Assembly: GCF_025971945.1 (NCBI RefSeq) | Contig: NZ_JAPDHW010000005.1 | Location: 62,001-126,000 of the forward strand | Direction: 5' to 3' | DNA from: Chryseobacterium kimseyorum | Lineage (GTDB): Bacteria; Bacteroidota; Bacteroidia; Flavobacteriales; Weeksellaceae | DNA: 64,000 bases | Part shown: in pieces, positions 16,494 through 25,052 of the stretch | Numbering within the stretch: position 1 is the stretch's first letter | Layout of the letters: the number at the start of each line of letters is the position of its first letter | The notes under the pieces: model-generated | Seen by the model: only the letters and a program-made list of their open reading frames with translations | Told to the model about the DNA's origin: nothing | Database searches by the model: none | Made by a program: the position numbers and the translations under genes

Positions 16494-17127
16494 TTACATT
16501 GAAGTAAAAATCTTCTTTAGATAATCAAAAATTTTAAAAATATCCTCGGGGAAAATAACGTAATAGATTATCATTTTGGGAATTACAGAAACTATAGAAA
16601 GTAAGATTGCAAAAACAGGCACTAAAGCGTACATAATCCCCGGAAATTTTCGCTTCCAGATGAACTTTTTAATCATCGTATTCCAGATGATTTTCATCCG
16701 TTCTTTATCATTCCATAAAATAGCGAAACACAGAATAAAATAAAATGCAAATCTGAAAGTAAAAGCACTTCCCATTGCATTATTCATAAAACTTACGTCC
16801 ATCAAAACAATGTTTGCCGCTATGGGAATGAAAAAGATAACTCCCAGGATTGCAGTAGATTCAAACAGCAGCAATAGACCTGTTACGATCTGAAGAATGC
16901 CAACTGTTGTTTTGAAAGGTTCGTGATCGAAAAGATACCACATCACCTGACAACTGCAAATCTTTTAAAGGCTTACTCATTTCTGCAGCAGAAATTCCAA
17001 ACTGACCACCGTCTGTAAGTTTACTGTAGCCGTAGTCAATAAACGTGTAAGCCAAAAGAAATCTGGACACTAAAATGAAATAATCCCAATATTTTTCTTT
17101 AGGAACCGCACGTAATTTTGCTATCAT
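16494..17127 (-). pseudogene. DoxX-like membrane protein gene broken by a frameshift
   Basis: Two overlapping minus-strand frames join into one plausible protein. The first (from ATG 17127) reads MIAKLRAVPKEKYWDYFILVS and reaches MSKPLKDLQLSG, after which its sequence turns into non-membrane residues. The second continues with MWYLFDHEPFKTTVGILQIV and four hydrophobic helices to 16494. Removing one base near 16944-16950 fuses them without loss. The whole would be about 210 residues of the DoxX-like type, with a conserved-looking DHEPFKTTVG segment. There is no slippery heptamer at the junction, so a real mutation or a sequencing error is more likely than programmed frameshifting. Function, if intact, would be an uncharacterised membrane redox-related role. 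Confidence 0.75.
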
Positions 17128-17194
17128 ATTTTTCAGGTTTAAATTTTGTACTTTTGCCGCTCGATTCAATTTTAATCAAAAGCTTCACATTATA

Positions 17195-19093
17195 ATGAAT
17201 TACGTTTCTGTCGAAAACCTTACCAAATCGTATGGCATCAAAACTTTGTTTAAAAATGTCTCATTTCACATCAACGAAGGTGACAAAATAGCCATCGTTG
17301 CCAAAAACGGAAGCGGAAAATCAACTCTTCTGAAGATTTTAATGGGAAAAGAAATTGCAGACAGCGGAACTGTAGTGATCAATAAAGATATTCAGGTTGT
17401 TTTGTTTGACCAGGAAATCGATTTTGAATCTGATTTGACGATTGAAGAATTTATGATGACCTTAGATTCTGCACCCATTTTAGCTTTAAAAAAATACCAT
17501 CACGCACTGCTTTCAGGTGATCCAGACGAGATGGAAACCGCACTCGCTGAAATGGAAATTCATAAAGCATGGGATCTTGAAAATGAGATGAGCCAAATTC
17601 TGTCTCAGCTAAAAATCACAGATCTTACCGCAAAAATGGGAATGCTTTCCGGTGGACAGATCAAACGTGTGGCACTGGCAAAACTTTTAACAGAAACAAG
17701 AGCCGAACACCGCCACACTCTTCTAATTATGGATGAACCTACCAACCATTTAGATGTGGAAATGGTAGAATGGCTTGAAAGTTACCTGAATAAAGCAAAA
17801 ATCACCCTTCTTCTCGTAACGCACGACCGTTATTTCCTTGATGCGGTTTGTGGAATTATCTGGGAAATGGAAGATCAGAATCTCTACGTTCACCAAGGTG
17901 CCTACGCTACTTATCTTGAAAATAAGATGATTCGTGAGGACAATATGAACTCTACGATTGACAAAGCTCAGAACCTTTATAGAAAGGAGCTGGAATGGAT
18001 GCGAAGACAGCCAAAAGCAAGAACCACCAAATCGAAATCGCGACAGGACGACTTCTACGAAACCGAAAAAGTGGCGAAAACCGATACCCGTAAAGAAAAA
18101 TTGGAGCTTGACTTTGAAATGAAAAGATTAGGCAACAAAATTCTTGAGCTGAAAGATATTTCTAAAAGTTATGGTGATAAATTGTTGCTGAAAGATTTCA
18201 GTTATTCCTTCCAACGTGGTGAAAAAGTAGGAATTGTAGGAAAAAACGGTGCAGGAAAATCTACTTTACTAAATATTATCCAGGGGTTTGAACCGGAAGA
18301 TTCGGGAGAGATTGAAACCGGTGAAACAATCAAGTTCGGATACTTTTCTCAGAAAGGGTTAAAATATAAAGAAGAAGAACGAGTTATTGATTTCATCAAA
18401 GATATTTCAGAGAATTTCCCGCTGGCCAACGGAAGAACGATTACCGCATCGCAGTTTTTAAGATTATTCTTATTTGATGACCAAACGCAGTATTCTCCTA
18501 TTTCTAAACTTTCAGGAGGTGAAAAAAGAAGACTGCATTTGATGTATATTCTATACCAAAATCCAAACTTTTTGATTTTTGATGAGCCTACGAATGACCT
18601 TGACCTTCCTACGTTGACGGTTTTAGAAAATTTCCTTTTAAATTTCCAGGGAAGTTTGATTATTGTTTCTCACGACAGATATTTTATGGACAGAATTGTT
18701 GATCATATCCTGGCGTTTGAAGGTGAAGGAAAAATAAAAGATTTCATTGGAAATTTCTCAGAATACAGAGAAAATAAAAAGTTGGAAGACGGAAACCAAA
18801 AGAATGAAGATAAAAAGGCAAAAACTGTAGTGGAGAAAGTGGTTGAAAAACCTGTTGTCATCGAAACTCCAAAGATTCAGGCACCAAAAAAGAAATTATC
18901 TTTCAAGGAGCAGCGTGAACTGGAAACTATCGAAAAAGAAATTCCTGAGTTTGAGGAAAAAAGAGCAAACATTCTCGAGCAACTGTCTAATGAAGCAGAA
19001 TATGAGAAAATTGCAAAACTTTCTGCTGAACTCGAAAGCCTTTCTGAAAAACTGGAAAACCACGAAATGAGATGGCTTGAACTTCAGGATTAG
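17195..19093 (+). CDS. ABC-F family ATPase (two ATP-binding cassettes)
   Basis: This 632-residue soluble protein has two ABC cassettes and no membrane segment. Cassette 1 has Walker A as AKNGSGKST (Ala where Gly is usual), signature LSGGQIKRVALAKLL and Walker B LLIMDEPTNHLD. Cassette 2 has VGKNGAGKST, LSGGEKRRLHLM and FLIFDEPTNDLD. The linker is rich in charged residues, and the C-terminus (about 540-632) is a coiled coil, as in Uup-type proteins. ABC-F proteins act on ribosomes in translation or antibiotic protection. The C-terminal coil favours a Uup-like housekeeping role. A strong terminator follows. Confidence 0.92.
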   Translation: MNYVSVENLTKSYGIKTLFKNVSFHINEGDKIAIVAKNGSGKSTLLKILMGKEIADSGTVVINKDIQVVLFDQEIDFESDLTIEEFMMTLDSAPILALKKYHHALLSGDPDEMETALAEMEIHKAWDLENEMSQILSQLKITDLTAKMGMLSGGQIKRVALAKLLTETRAEHRHTLLIMDEPTNHLDVEMVEWLESYLNKAKITLLLVTHDRYFLDAVCGIIWEMEDQNLYVHQGAYATYLENKMIREDNMNSTIDKAQNLYRKELEWMRRQPKARTTKSKSRQDDFYETEKVAKTDTRKEKLELDFEMKRLGNKILELKDISKSYGDKLLLKDFSYSFQRGEKVGIVGKNGAGKSTLLNIIQGFEPEDSGEIETGETIKFGYFSQKGLKYKEEERVIDFIKDISENFPLANGRTITASQFLRLFLFDDQTQYSPISKLSGGEKRRLHLMYILYQNPNFLIFDEPTNDLDLPTLTVLENFLLNFQGSLIIVSHDRYFMDRIVDHILAFEGEGKIKDFIGNFSEYRENKKLEDGNQKNEDKKAKTVVEKVVEKPVVIETPKIQAPKKKLSFKEQRELETIEKEIPEFEEKRANILEQLSNEAEYEKIAKLSAELESLSEKLENHEMRWLELQD

Positions 19094-19110
19094 TCACACT
19101 CAAAAAATAT

Positions 19111-19147
19111 AAAAAGAGCTGTTCAATTGTTGAGCAGCTCTTTTTTT
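19111..19147. terminator. Intrinsic terminator after the ABC-F gene
   Basis: AAAAAGAGCTG and CAGCTCTTTTTTT form a strong stem enclosing TTCAATTGTTGAG. T-runs on both strands suggest it also serves the minus-strand genes ending at 19164. Confidence 0.88.
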
Positions 19148-19163
19148 GTCATTTGATAAATGA

Positions 19164-19322
19164 TTATCTGTTTTTAATCATCGTAAAAATGCTGTATAAC
19201 AGAAACGCAGTTCCTACCAACAGAAATCCGTACCGCAAATACATATTATCGTCGACCAGCGTTAAACCAATCCCAATAAACAGCAAGCCGATTACTGTAA
19301 AGCTTGAGCTTCTTTTTTTCAT
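19164..19322 (-). CDS. 52-residue two-helix membrane protein
   Basis: This short minus-strand frame has a basic N-terminus (MKKRSSS), a first helix (FTVIGLLFIGIGLTLV), a short polar turn (DDNMYLRYG) and a second helix (FLLVGTAFLLYSIF), and ends in MIKNR. It starts four bases after the stop of the Gfo/Idh oxidoreductase and reads in the same direction. It ends shortly before a bidirectional terminator. Composition and coupling make it a credible gene, although the family is not known to me. A plus-strand frame over the same bases is basic and unstructured and was rejected. Confidence 0.7.
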   Translation of the reverse strand: MKKRSSSFTVIGLLFIGIGLTLVDDNMYLRYGFLLVGTAFLLYSIFTMIKNR

Positions 19323-19326
19323 ACTC

Positions 19327-20385
19327 TTAATTTAATTCAACAACTTTACCTTTTCTGGAACTTTCCAGAGCAGCTTCGATGATTTTCATATTTTGAACCA
19401 CCTCATTTCCGAGTGACGGCAAAGCATATCCGAATACAATATGCTCATAGATCTGCTGGTAATAATTCATATAATTTCCAGGTTCGCTTGACGTCAAATT
19501 TCTTTTCGATTCTGAATTTTCATTAAAGTAGATGATAATTCCGTCAGATTCTTTTAAAGGCTGCATCCAGTTTTGTCCATAGGTTGGAATGGCTCCTATA
19601 GCTAATTCGTTTTCCTGATCATCTGTTCTTTCCTGCAGAAAACTTCCTTTATCACCGTGAATTTTATACGCAAAATGTTCTTCTTTGGTGAATACAGAAG
19701 ATTTCAATCTTACTCTTAAATCATCTTTATAGTACAGAAGAATTTCAAAATAGTCATTGGCATATTCTTCCCCTTTCATCGAAAAAACATCTGCAAAAAG
19801 TTTCTCGGGAAATCCAAATAACTGCGTTGCCTGATCGACTAAATGCGAACCCAGATCATGAACTGAACCGGAACCATTTTGTTCAGGATTTTCTTTATGT
19901 TCTTTCCCGCTGGCTTCTGTACGGAATCGGTCAAAACGGATTTCTACTTCTTTAATCGTTCCCATCTTCCCTTCTGAAATTACCTTTTGAACCTGAAGAT
20001 AATCACGGTCAAATCTTCTGTTCTGATAAACGCTTAGAAAAAGATTTTTGGTTTCGGCCAACCTTACCAGTTCCTCAGCTTCTGCGACATTTACGGTAAA
20101 CGGTTTCTCTACGATCACATTTTTGCCGGCATTTAAAGCCATTTTGGTATATTCAAAATGAGTCTGCACAGGAGTATTTACCACTACCACATCAATATCA
20201 GCGTCCTGAAACATTTCCTCTACCGACCGGTAAATTGTCGCATCGGGATATTTTTCTTTCGATTCTTCTTTTGACCTTTCTACAATTGCGGACATAAAAA
20301 ATCCCGGATGTTCTTTTAAAAACGGAGCGTGAAAAATCTTTCCACTCATTCCAAAGGCACAGAGACCCACTTTTACCAGTTGCAT
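19327..20385 (-). CDS. Gfo/Idh/MocA family oxidoreductase
   Basis: I chose ATG 20385 (MQLVKVGLCAFGMSG, 352 residues), as the longer frame adds an AT-rich leader. The N-terminal Rossmann fold shows GLCAFGMSGKIFHAPF, then VVNTPVQTHFEYTKMALNAGKNVIVEKPF with the conserved Lys in EKPF. The C-terminal domain includes VHDLGSHLVDQA, with a likely catalytic His/Asp, and EILLYYKDDLRVRLKSS. The family oxidises or reduces sugars and cyclitols with NAD(P). The exact substrate is open; E. coli YdgJ/YhhX-type enzymes are plausible relatives. A 52-residue membrane gene follows in the same unit. Confidence 0.9.
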   Translation of the reverse strand: MQLVKVGLCAFGMSGKIFHAPFLKEHPGFFMSAIVERSKEESKEKYPDATIYRSVEEMFQDADIDVVVVNTPVQTHFEYTKMALNAGKNVIVEKPFTVNVAEAEELVRLAETKNLFLSVYQNRRFDRDYLQVQKVISEGKMGTIKEVEIRFDRFRTEASGKEHKENPEQNGSGSVHDLGSHLVDQATQLFGFPEKLFADVFSMKGEEYANDYFEILLYYKDDLRVRLKSSVFTKEEHFAYKIHGDKGSFLQERTDDQENELAIGAIPTYGQNWMQPLKESDGIIIYFNENSESKRNLTSSEPGNYMNYYQQIYEHIVFGYALPSLGNEVVQNMKIIEAALESSRKGKVVELN

Positions 20386-20529
20386 ATTTTTTAATTTTAA
20401 ACAAATATATTTATAAATAATGTTTTCGGAAATACATTTAATGATCAATAGAATCTGAATACTCTATCCGTATGATAAAAATCACTGATTTTATTTTTAA
20501 TAATTCTAAATAGAAATAAGCATTTGGTT

Positions 20530-20537
20530 TACATTTG
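20530..20537 (+). promoter_or_regulatory. -7 box of the TonB receptor gene, with Fur-like half site upstream
   Basis: TACATTTG matches TAnnTTTG and lies 33 bases before the start. An ATTCTAAAT motif at about 20503 resembles half of the Bacteroidota Fur site, which would fit iron control. The Fur assignment is tentative. Confidence 0.4.
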
Positions 20538-20570
20538 CCCCATCTAAATTCTATTCCAAAAATCTAAACC

Positions 20571-22847
20571 ATGAAAAGAAGGATTATTTCCCTCGGTCTT
20601 ATCGCTTTGGCATCATCTCTAAGCGCTCAGTTGAAAAATTCTGAAATTGATACCATCAAAATTCAAACCATAGAAGACGTCAATCTTCACAAGACTGGAA
20701 ACCCAAACACAGCAAAACCGGCAACGACAAAATCTAATCTTACGGTAATGGAAAATCCACAGGCGATTTCTATTGTTACTCATGAGATTATTGAGCAGCA
20801 ACAGGCAAAACAACTGAGTGATGTTCTTCAAAACGTAAACGGAGTATATCTAACTTCTTCCAGAGGAGGTTCGCAGGACAGCTTCGGAGGGCGTGGTTTT
20901 ATTTTCGGAAACGATAATATCTTTAAAAACGGAGCCAGAGTGAACAGCGGAGTTTTCCCGGAAGTGAGCGGACTTGAAAGAGTGGAAGTTCTGAAAGGAG
21001 CAACTGCAATGCTGTACGGAAATGCTGCAGCCGGCGGCATCATCAATTTGGTTACCAAAAAACCTAAATTCAATTTTGGTGGTATGGTCGGCTTAAATGC
21101 AGGAAGCTGGAATTCTTATAAACCAACGGTTGACATTTATGGACCTGTTTCTAAAAACGTTGCCTTCAGAATAAATGGTGCGTATGAATATGCGGAAAGC
21201 TTCAGAGATGTTGTAAAGTCTACAAAATACTATTTCAATCCTTCATTTTTATTTAATTTAGGCGAAAAATCACAGTTGATTATTGAGGCTGATTACCTTA
21301 AAAATGACCTGACTCCAGACTTCGGAATTGGATCAATCACTGAGAGAGATCAAAGCTACAAACTGATTGACTGGCTGCCTAGAAATACTTTTTTTGGGAC
21401 CGACTGGCAATATCAAAATGTACAGCAGGCATCAACCAACGTAACATTCAATCATCAGATCAATGACAAATGGACATTGAATGCTTCTGCATCTTATCAA
21501 AATTATACAAAAGATTATTTCTCAACAGAAAGAGTACAGTGGGCTTATGCCTCTCCCACAGCGACAAGCTTATCCTGGAATACTCCCTTAAATAAAACTT
21601 ATAACGAACAGAACTATGGTTCTGCACAGGTCAACGTGAATGGAGATTTCAATACAGGAAAGATCAACCATAAAGTACTGATTGGTACCGATGCAGACTA
21701 CGGACAATCCGATGCGAACGCTTACACTTTGATCCAGGCTCCAACAAACATCTTATATTTGGATGACCCGAGCTCTTGGGACAATGGAAGCTTAGCAATG
21801 CCTGATTCTAATTTGAATACGAAAACAAGAACAACAGCGAGACGAGTGGGTGTTTATGCTCAGGATTTTATAAGTTTAACCAAGGAATTCAAGGTACTTG
21901 CAGGACTCCGTTGGTCATATATTGAAAACATGCCAAGTTATTTAACCCGTTTTGCCACAAATGTAAAAACTGAAGTGGCAAATTCGGCGACATCAGACAA
22001 TGCTTTTTCTCCAAAAGTAGGTTTCGTTTATATGCCTAATGATAGTTTTTCAGCATTTGCAACCTATACCAACTCATTTGCGACCAATGCAGGATATATT
22101 TCTGATGAAGTTAATAATTTAAATACTTCAGGAAATCTGCAGACCGTACAAGGAAGAGTTGCAATCTTGCCTAAACAGGGAATAAAACCTACCACTGTGG
22201 ATCAGTACGAAGTTGGAGTGAAGAAAAACATCTGGAACAATGCCTTAGCAGTTAATGTTACGCTGTATCAGATTCTATATCATAACTTTTACCAGAATTT
22301 CTTCTATACCGATGCTTCAGGAACAGTGCAGACACCAGACACCAATTTAAAAGAGTTCGCAGGAAAAATGAGAAGCCGTGGTGCAGAGGTAGATATTACC
22401 GGAAATCCTACTGAAAACATTTCGATCATTGGCGGTTTTTCTTACAACAACTCTGTATATCTAGACACGCCGGAAAAAGGATTTGTAGAGAAACAAAGGT
22501 TGGTGCGCACGCCAGCTACAACGGCCAACGCATCTGTATTTTATAAATTCACCAACTATGTTCCTGGTCTGAAAGCCGGTATCGGAGTATATTATATCGG
22601 CGACAGAATTGCAGGTTGGAATGACTCGAAGTCTACAAATATCACCAGAAAAGAGGTTAGCAGAATGATGGATCTCAAAGATTACACCACTGTTTCATTA
22701 TCTGTAGGATATGACTGGAAGAAATTCTCATTACAGGGGAAAGTAGGGAATTTATTTGATGTGGTCAACTATAATGTACACGAAAACTATTCGGTGAACC
22801 CTATTACCCCAAGAAACTACTATTTTACATTAATATACAGACTCTAA
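20571..22847 (+). CDS. TonB-dependent siderophore receptor
   Basis: This 758-residue outer-membrane receptor has a signal peptide ending at SLSAQ. The plug begins at about residue 60 with NPQAISIVTHEIIEQQQ and contains LSDVLQNVNGVYLTS, FGGRGFIFGNDNIFKNG, the LERVEVLKGATAMLYGN segment and GGIINLVTKKP, all typical of the FhuA/siderophore class. The barrel follows and ends in FTLIYRL. No CarboxypepD_reg domain precedes the plug. A PepSY-type membrane protein is encoded 99 bp downstream, a common partner in siderophore uptake. The ligand is probably a ferric siderophore, but the type cannot be told. Confidence 0.93.
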   Translation: MKRRIISLGLIALASSLSAQLKNSEIDTIKIQTIEDVNLHKTGNPNTAKPATTKSNLTVMENPQAISIVTHEIIEQQQAKQLSDVLQNVNGVYLTSSRGGSQDSFGGRGFIFGNDNIFKNGARVNSGVFPEVSGLERVEVLKGATAMLYGNAAAGGIINLVTKKPKFNFGGMVGLNAGSWNSYKPTVDIYGPVSKNVAFRINGAYEYAESFRDVVKSTKYYFNPSFLFNLGEKSQLIIEADYLKNDLTPDFGIGSITERDQSYKLIDWLPRNTFFGTDWQYQNVQQASTNVTFNHQINDKWTLNASASYQNYTKDYFSTERVQWAYASPTATSLSWNTPLNKTYNEQNYGSAQVNVNGDFNTGKINHKVLIGTDADYGQSDANAYTLIQAPTNILYLDDPSSWDNGSLAMPDSNLNTKTRTTARRVGVYAQDFISLTKEFKVLAGLRWSYIENMPSYLTRFATNVKTEVANSATSDNAFSPKVGFVYMPNDSFSAFATYTNSFATNAGYISDEVNNLNTSGNLQTVQGRVAILPKQGIKPTTVDQYEVGVKKNIWNNALAVNVTLYQILYHNFYQNFFYTDASGTVQTPDTNLKEFAGKMRSRGAEVDITGNPTENISIIGGFSYNNSVYLDTPEKGFVEKQRLVRTPATTANASVFYKFTNYVPGLKAGIGVYYIGDRIAGWNDSKSTNITRKEVSRMMDLKDYTTVSLSVGYDWKKFSLQGKVGNLFDVVNYNVHENYSVNPITPRNYYFTLIYRL

Positions 22848-22883
22848 GATTTAGAATTTTATAATACGATAAATTTCTATAAT

Positions 22884-22919
22884 CAAAGTGGAAGTTGCAT
22901 TTTTGCAGCTTCCACTTTT
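22884..22919 (+). terminator. Hairpin between receptor and PepSY gene
   Basis: AAAGTGGAAG and CTTCCACTTT form a 10-bp perfect stem with further pairing towards the loop (TTGCA/TGCAG). Only four T follow, so it may attenuate rather than end transcription into the next gene. Confidence 0.65.
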
Positions 22920-22946
22920 GAAATTAAAAAAAATGACCCAATAGAT

Positions 22947-23462
22947 ATGGACAAAATTAAGGATACAAGAAGTTTCATGAGAATCACCCACCGGTATTTA
23001 GGATTTTTCATGGCGGGAATAATGGCGGTTTATGCCTTAAGCGGAATTCTTCTGATTTACAGAGATACAGATTTTCTAAAAAAGGAAAAGCTATATGATA
23101 AGATGATCGCCAAAAATCTCTCTGAAAAAAACCTGGAGAAGGAACTGAAAATTAAAAACTTTGAGGTCAAAAAAACAGAGAAAGATATTGTTTACTTTAA
23201 AGAAGGAACTTACAATTCAAACACCGGACAGGCAAAATATTCAAAGATGGAACTGCCGGTTGTTCTGGATAAGATGGCAAAACTTCACAAGGCAAAATCT
23301 GCAGACACTCTATCTCCACTTAATGCATTTTTTGGAATCTGTCTGTTTTTCTTTGTGATATCGAGCTTTTGGATGTTTAATACTAAAAGCAAGCCTTTCA
23401 AACGGGGAGTAAAATTTGCAATTGCAGGACTTATTGTATCTATTATTTTACTGTTTATTTAA
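22947..23462 (+). CDS. PepSY-type membrane protein, short form
   Basis: This 171-residue protein has an N-terminal FMRITHRYLGFFMAGIMAVYALSGI-type helix (region 10-35) that matches PepSY-associated TM proteins, including the His of the histidine-rich start. A soluble loop (38-125) follows, containing AKLHKAK, then two C-terminal helices (127-147 and 152-171). Full-length iron-linked PepSY proteins are usually longer, so this is the compact form. The gene follows a siderophore receptor, suggesting a role in handling or reducing imported ferric chelates at the inner membrane. A three-codon ATG frame at 22933 precedes it. Confidence 0.78.
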   Translation: MDKIKDTRSFMRITHRYLGFFMAGIMAVYALSGILLIYRDTDFLKKEKLYDKMIAKNLSEKNLEKELKIKNFEVKKTEKDIVYFKEGTYNSNTGQAKYSKMELPVVLDKMAKLHKAKSADTLSPLNAFFGICLFFFVISSFWMFNTKSKPFKRGVKFAIAGLIVSIILLFI

Positions 23463-23623
23463 ATTATAGATTTCTGATAATTTTAGTTAAAATTTTAATA
23501 TTTAATCTTAACGTATTTAGATGACATGCACACGTAAATATGCATTATGAGGCTTTGTGGCACATTTATTGAATTGAACTGCATATCAAAATAATTAACA
23601 TTAACTTATTAAAATTATAAATT

Positions 23624-24214
23624 ATGAAAAAGCTAATTTTTACAGGAATATTAGCTGTTGCAGGATTGACAGCTACAGCAAACGCACAAATTCAAGAAGG
23701 AAACTGGATGGTTGGTAGTAGCTTACTTTCTAGCAATTTTGGTTTGAATACAGGAGCGGGTTACGATATTAAACTACAGCCTAGAGCAGCATATTTTATT
23801 AAAGATAACGTTGCATTAGGAGGTTACGTTACTTTAGGATTTTCTAAGCCTGGAGCTGGAGCATCAACACAGTTTGATTACGGAGTTGGAGCTTTAGGAC
23901 GTTACTTTGTTTCACCAGGTGAAAAAGGTATTGACAACGTATTAAACCACGGTAGATTCTTCTTAGAAGGTAACTTAGGTGTAGGAGGTTTCAATGTTGA
24001 AAACGGAATTTCTACAACAGGTCTTGATTTCGGTGTAGGTCCAGGTTATTCTTACTTCATCACTCCAAACATCGGTGTTGAAGGTTTAGTAAAATACAAT
24101 GGAGTAACAGGATTCGGAAATGAAGGTTTGACTTCTAGAATCAGCTTCAACGTTGGTTTCAGTATTTACTTACCAACCTCTAAAGCAAAAGCAATTGCTA
24201 ACGATGTGAAATAA
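23624..24214 (+). CDS. Porin-family outer-membrane protein
   Basis: This 196-residue protein has a signal peptide (MKKLIFTGILAVAGLTATANA) and a mature part of alternating strands ending in FNVGFSIYLPTS plus a short tail. AAYFIKDNVALGGYVTLGF and NIGVEGLVKYNGVTGFG fit an eight-stranded OmpA/OmpW-like small barrel. There is no OmpA-type peptidoglycan domain. Codon usage is strongly biased (gga, ggt, gta repeats), which suggests high expression. It is monocistronic, with a strong bidirectional terminator just downstream. Confidence 0.8.
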   Translation: MKKLIFTGILAVAGLTATANAQIQEGNWMVGSSLLSSNFGLNTGAGYDIKLQPRAAYFIKDNVALGGYVTLGFSKPGAGASTQFDYGVGALGRYFVSPGEKGIDNVLNHGRFFLEGNLGVGGFNVENGISTTGLDFGVGPGYSYFITPNIGVEGLVKYNGVTGFGNEGLTSRISFNVGFSIYLPTSKAKAIANDVK

Positions 24215-24236
24215 TTTGATATTTCATACAACATAC

Positions 24237-24272
24237 AAAAGCGGCTCGGAAAAATTTCCGAGCCGCTTTTTC
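24237..24272. terminator. Bidirectional terminator between convergent genes
   Basis: AAAAGCGGCTCGGA and TCCGAGCCGCTTTT form a 14-bp perfect stem flanked by A- and T-runs. It serves the porin gene and the convergent peroxiredoxin gene. Confidence 0.92.
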
Positions 24273-24319
24273 AAATTAAAACTAAACTATATATAATAAA
24301 TAAAAAATCTAAGCCTCTG

Positions 24320-24955
24320 TTATTGGTTGGGTTGCGGAGTAAAACGCAGGTAAGGTTTGATCTCTGTAACTCCTTTAGGGAAAATATTCTTTGCCTCTTC
24401 AGTTGAGATAGAAGGCGGGATAATCACATCATCACCATCATACCAGTTCGCGGGCGTTGCAATTTTGTAAGAATCTACCAGCTGCAAAGAGTCTAAAACT
24501 CTAAGAATCTCATTGAAATTTCTTCCTGTAGATGCCGGATAAGTGATAATTAATCTTACCTTCTTCGCAGGATCAATAATCAGTAAAGAACGTACCGTTG
24601 CTGTAAGAGAAGCATTTGGATGAATAAAATCGTAGAGCTCTGAAACCTTTCTGTCTCTGTCTGCAATAATCGGGAACTGAACCTCTGTGTTTTGAGTTTC
24701 ATTGATATCTTTAATCCAGTTTTTATGATCTTCTACTCCATCCACGCTTAGCGCAATTACCTTGGTGTCTCTTCTGTCGAAGTCAGATTTTAGTTTAGCA
24801 GTGTAACCCAATTCTGTAGTACAGACCGGAGTGTAATCTGCGGGATGAGAAAACAAAATCCCCCATGAATCCCCAAGATATTCATAAAAATCAATAGTTC
24901 CTGCAGTAGATTCTGCCTGAAAGTTGGGTGCGGTATCTCCTAGTTTTATTGACAT
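24320..24955 (-). CDS. 1-Cys peroxiredoxin (Prx6 type)
   Basis: This 211-residue thiol peroxidase has the active-site motif HPADYTPVCTTELG with the peroxidatic Cys at 45. It is the only cysteine in the protein, so no resolving Cys exists and an external thiol must complete the cycle. IALSVDGVEDHKNWIKDI and the long C-terminal extension (about 160-211, TPANWYDGDDVIIPPS) match the Prx6 subfamily. The function is removal of hydrogen peroxide and organic peroxides in the cytosol. It has a well-formed promoter (24978-25007) and diverges from mscS. Confidence 0.95.
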   Translation of the reverse strand: MSIKLGDTAPNFQAESTAGTIDFYEYLGDSWGILFSHPADYTPVCTTELGYTAKLKSDFDRRDTKVIALSVDGVEDHKNWIKDINETQNTEVQFPIIADRDRKVSELYDFIHPNASLTATVRSLLIIDPAKKVRLIITYPASTGRNFNEILRVLDSLQLVDSYKIATPANWYDGDDVIIPPSISTEEAKNIFPKGVTEIKPYLRFTPQPNQ

Positions 24956-24977
24956 AATATTCTTTCTTATTAGTCTA

Positions 24978-25007
24978 CAAATTTAATAGACTTTTTGTAA
25001 CTGGCAA
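24978..25007 (-). promoter_or_regulatory. Bacteroidota-type promoter of the peroxiredoxin gene
   Basis: Read on the minus strand, TTG (25007-25005) is followed by 19 bases and TAAATTTG (24985-24978). This fits the TTG-N17..23-TAnnTTTG consensus exactly, and the start codon is 22 bases further on. Confidence 0.75.
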
Positions 25008-25052
25008 AATTTTTGCTAAATAATTTATTTAAAATTCGAAAAAAAAGTTCTT

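Noticed and set aside
16923-16960. Programmed frameshift in the DoxX-like gene
   Set aside because: No slippery heptamer or downstream stimulatory hairpin is visible, so mutation or sequencing error is more likely.
19153-19335. Plus-strand 60-codon frame
   Set aside because: The minus strand over the same bases encodes a cleaner two-helix protein coupled to the oxidoreductase, and this frame overlaps that gene and the end of the oxidoreductase.
22933-22946. ATG at 22933 as start of the PepSY-type gene
   Set aside because: It reads only three codons before a stop; the ATG at 22947 opens the real frame.
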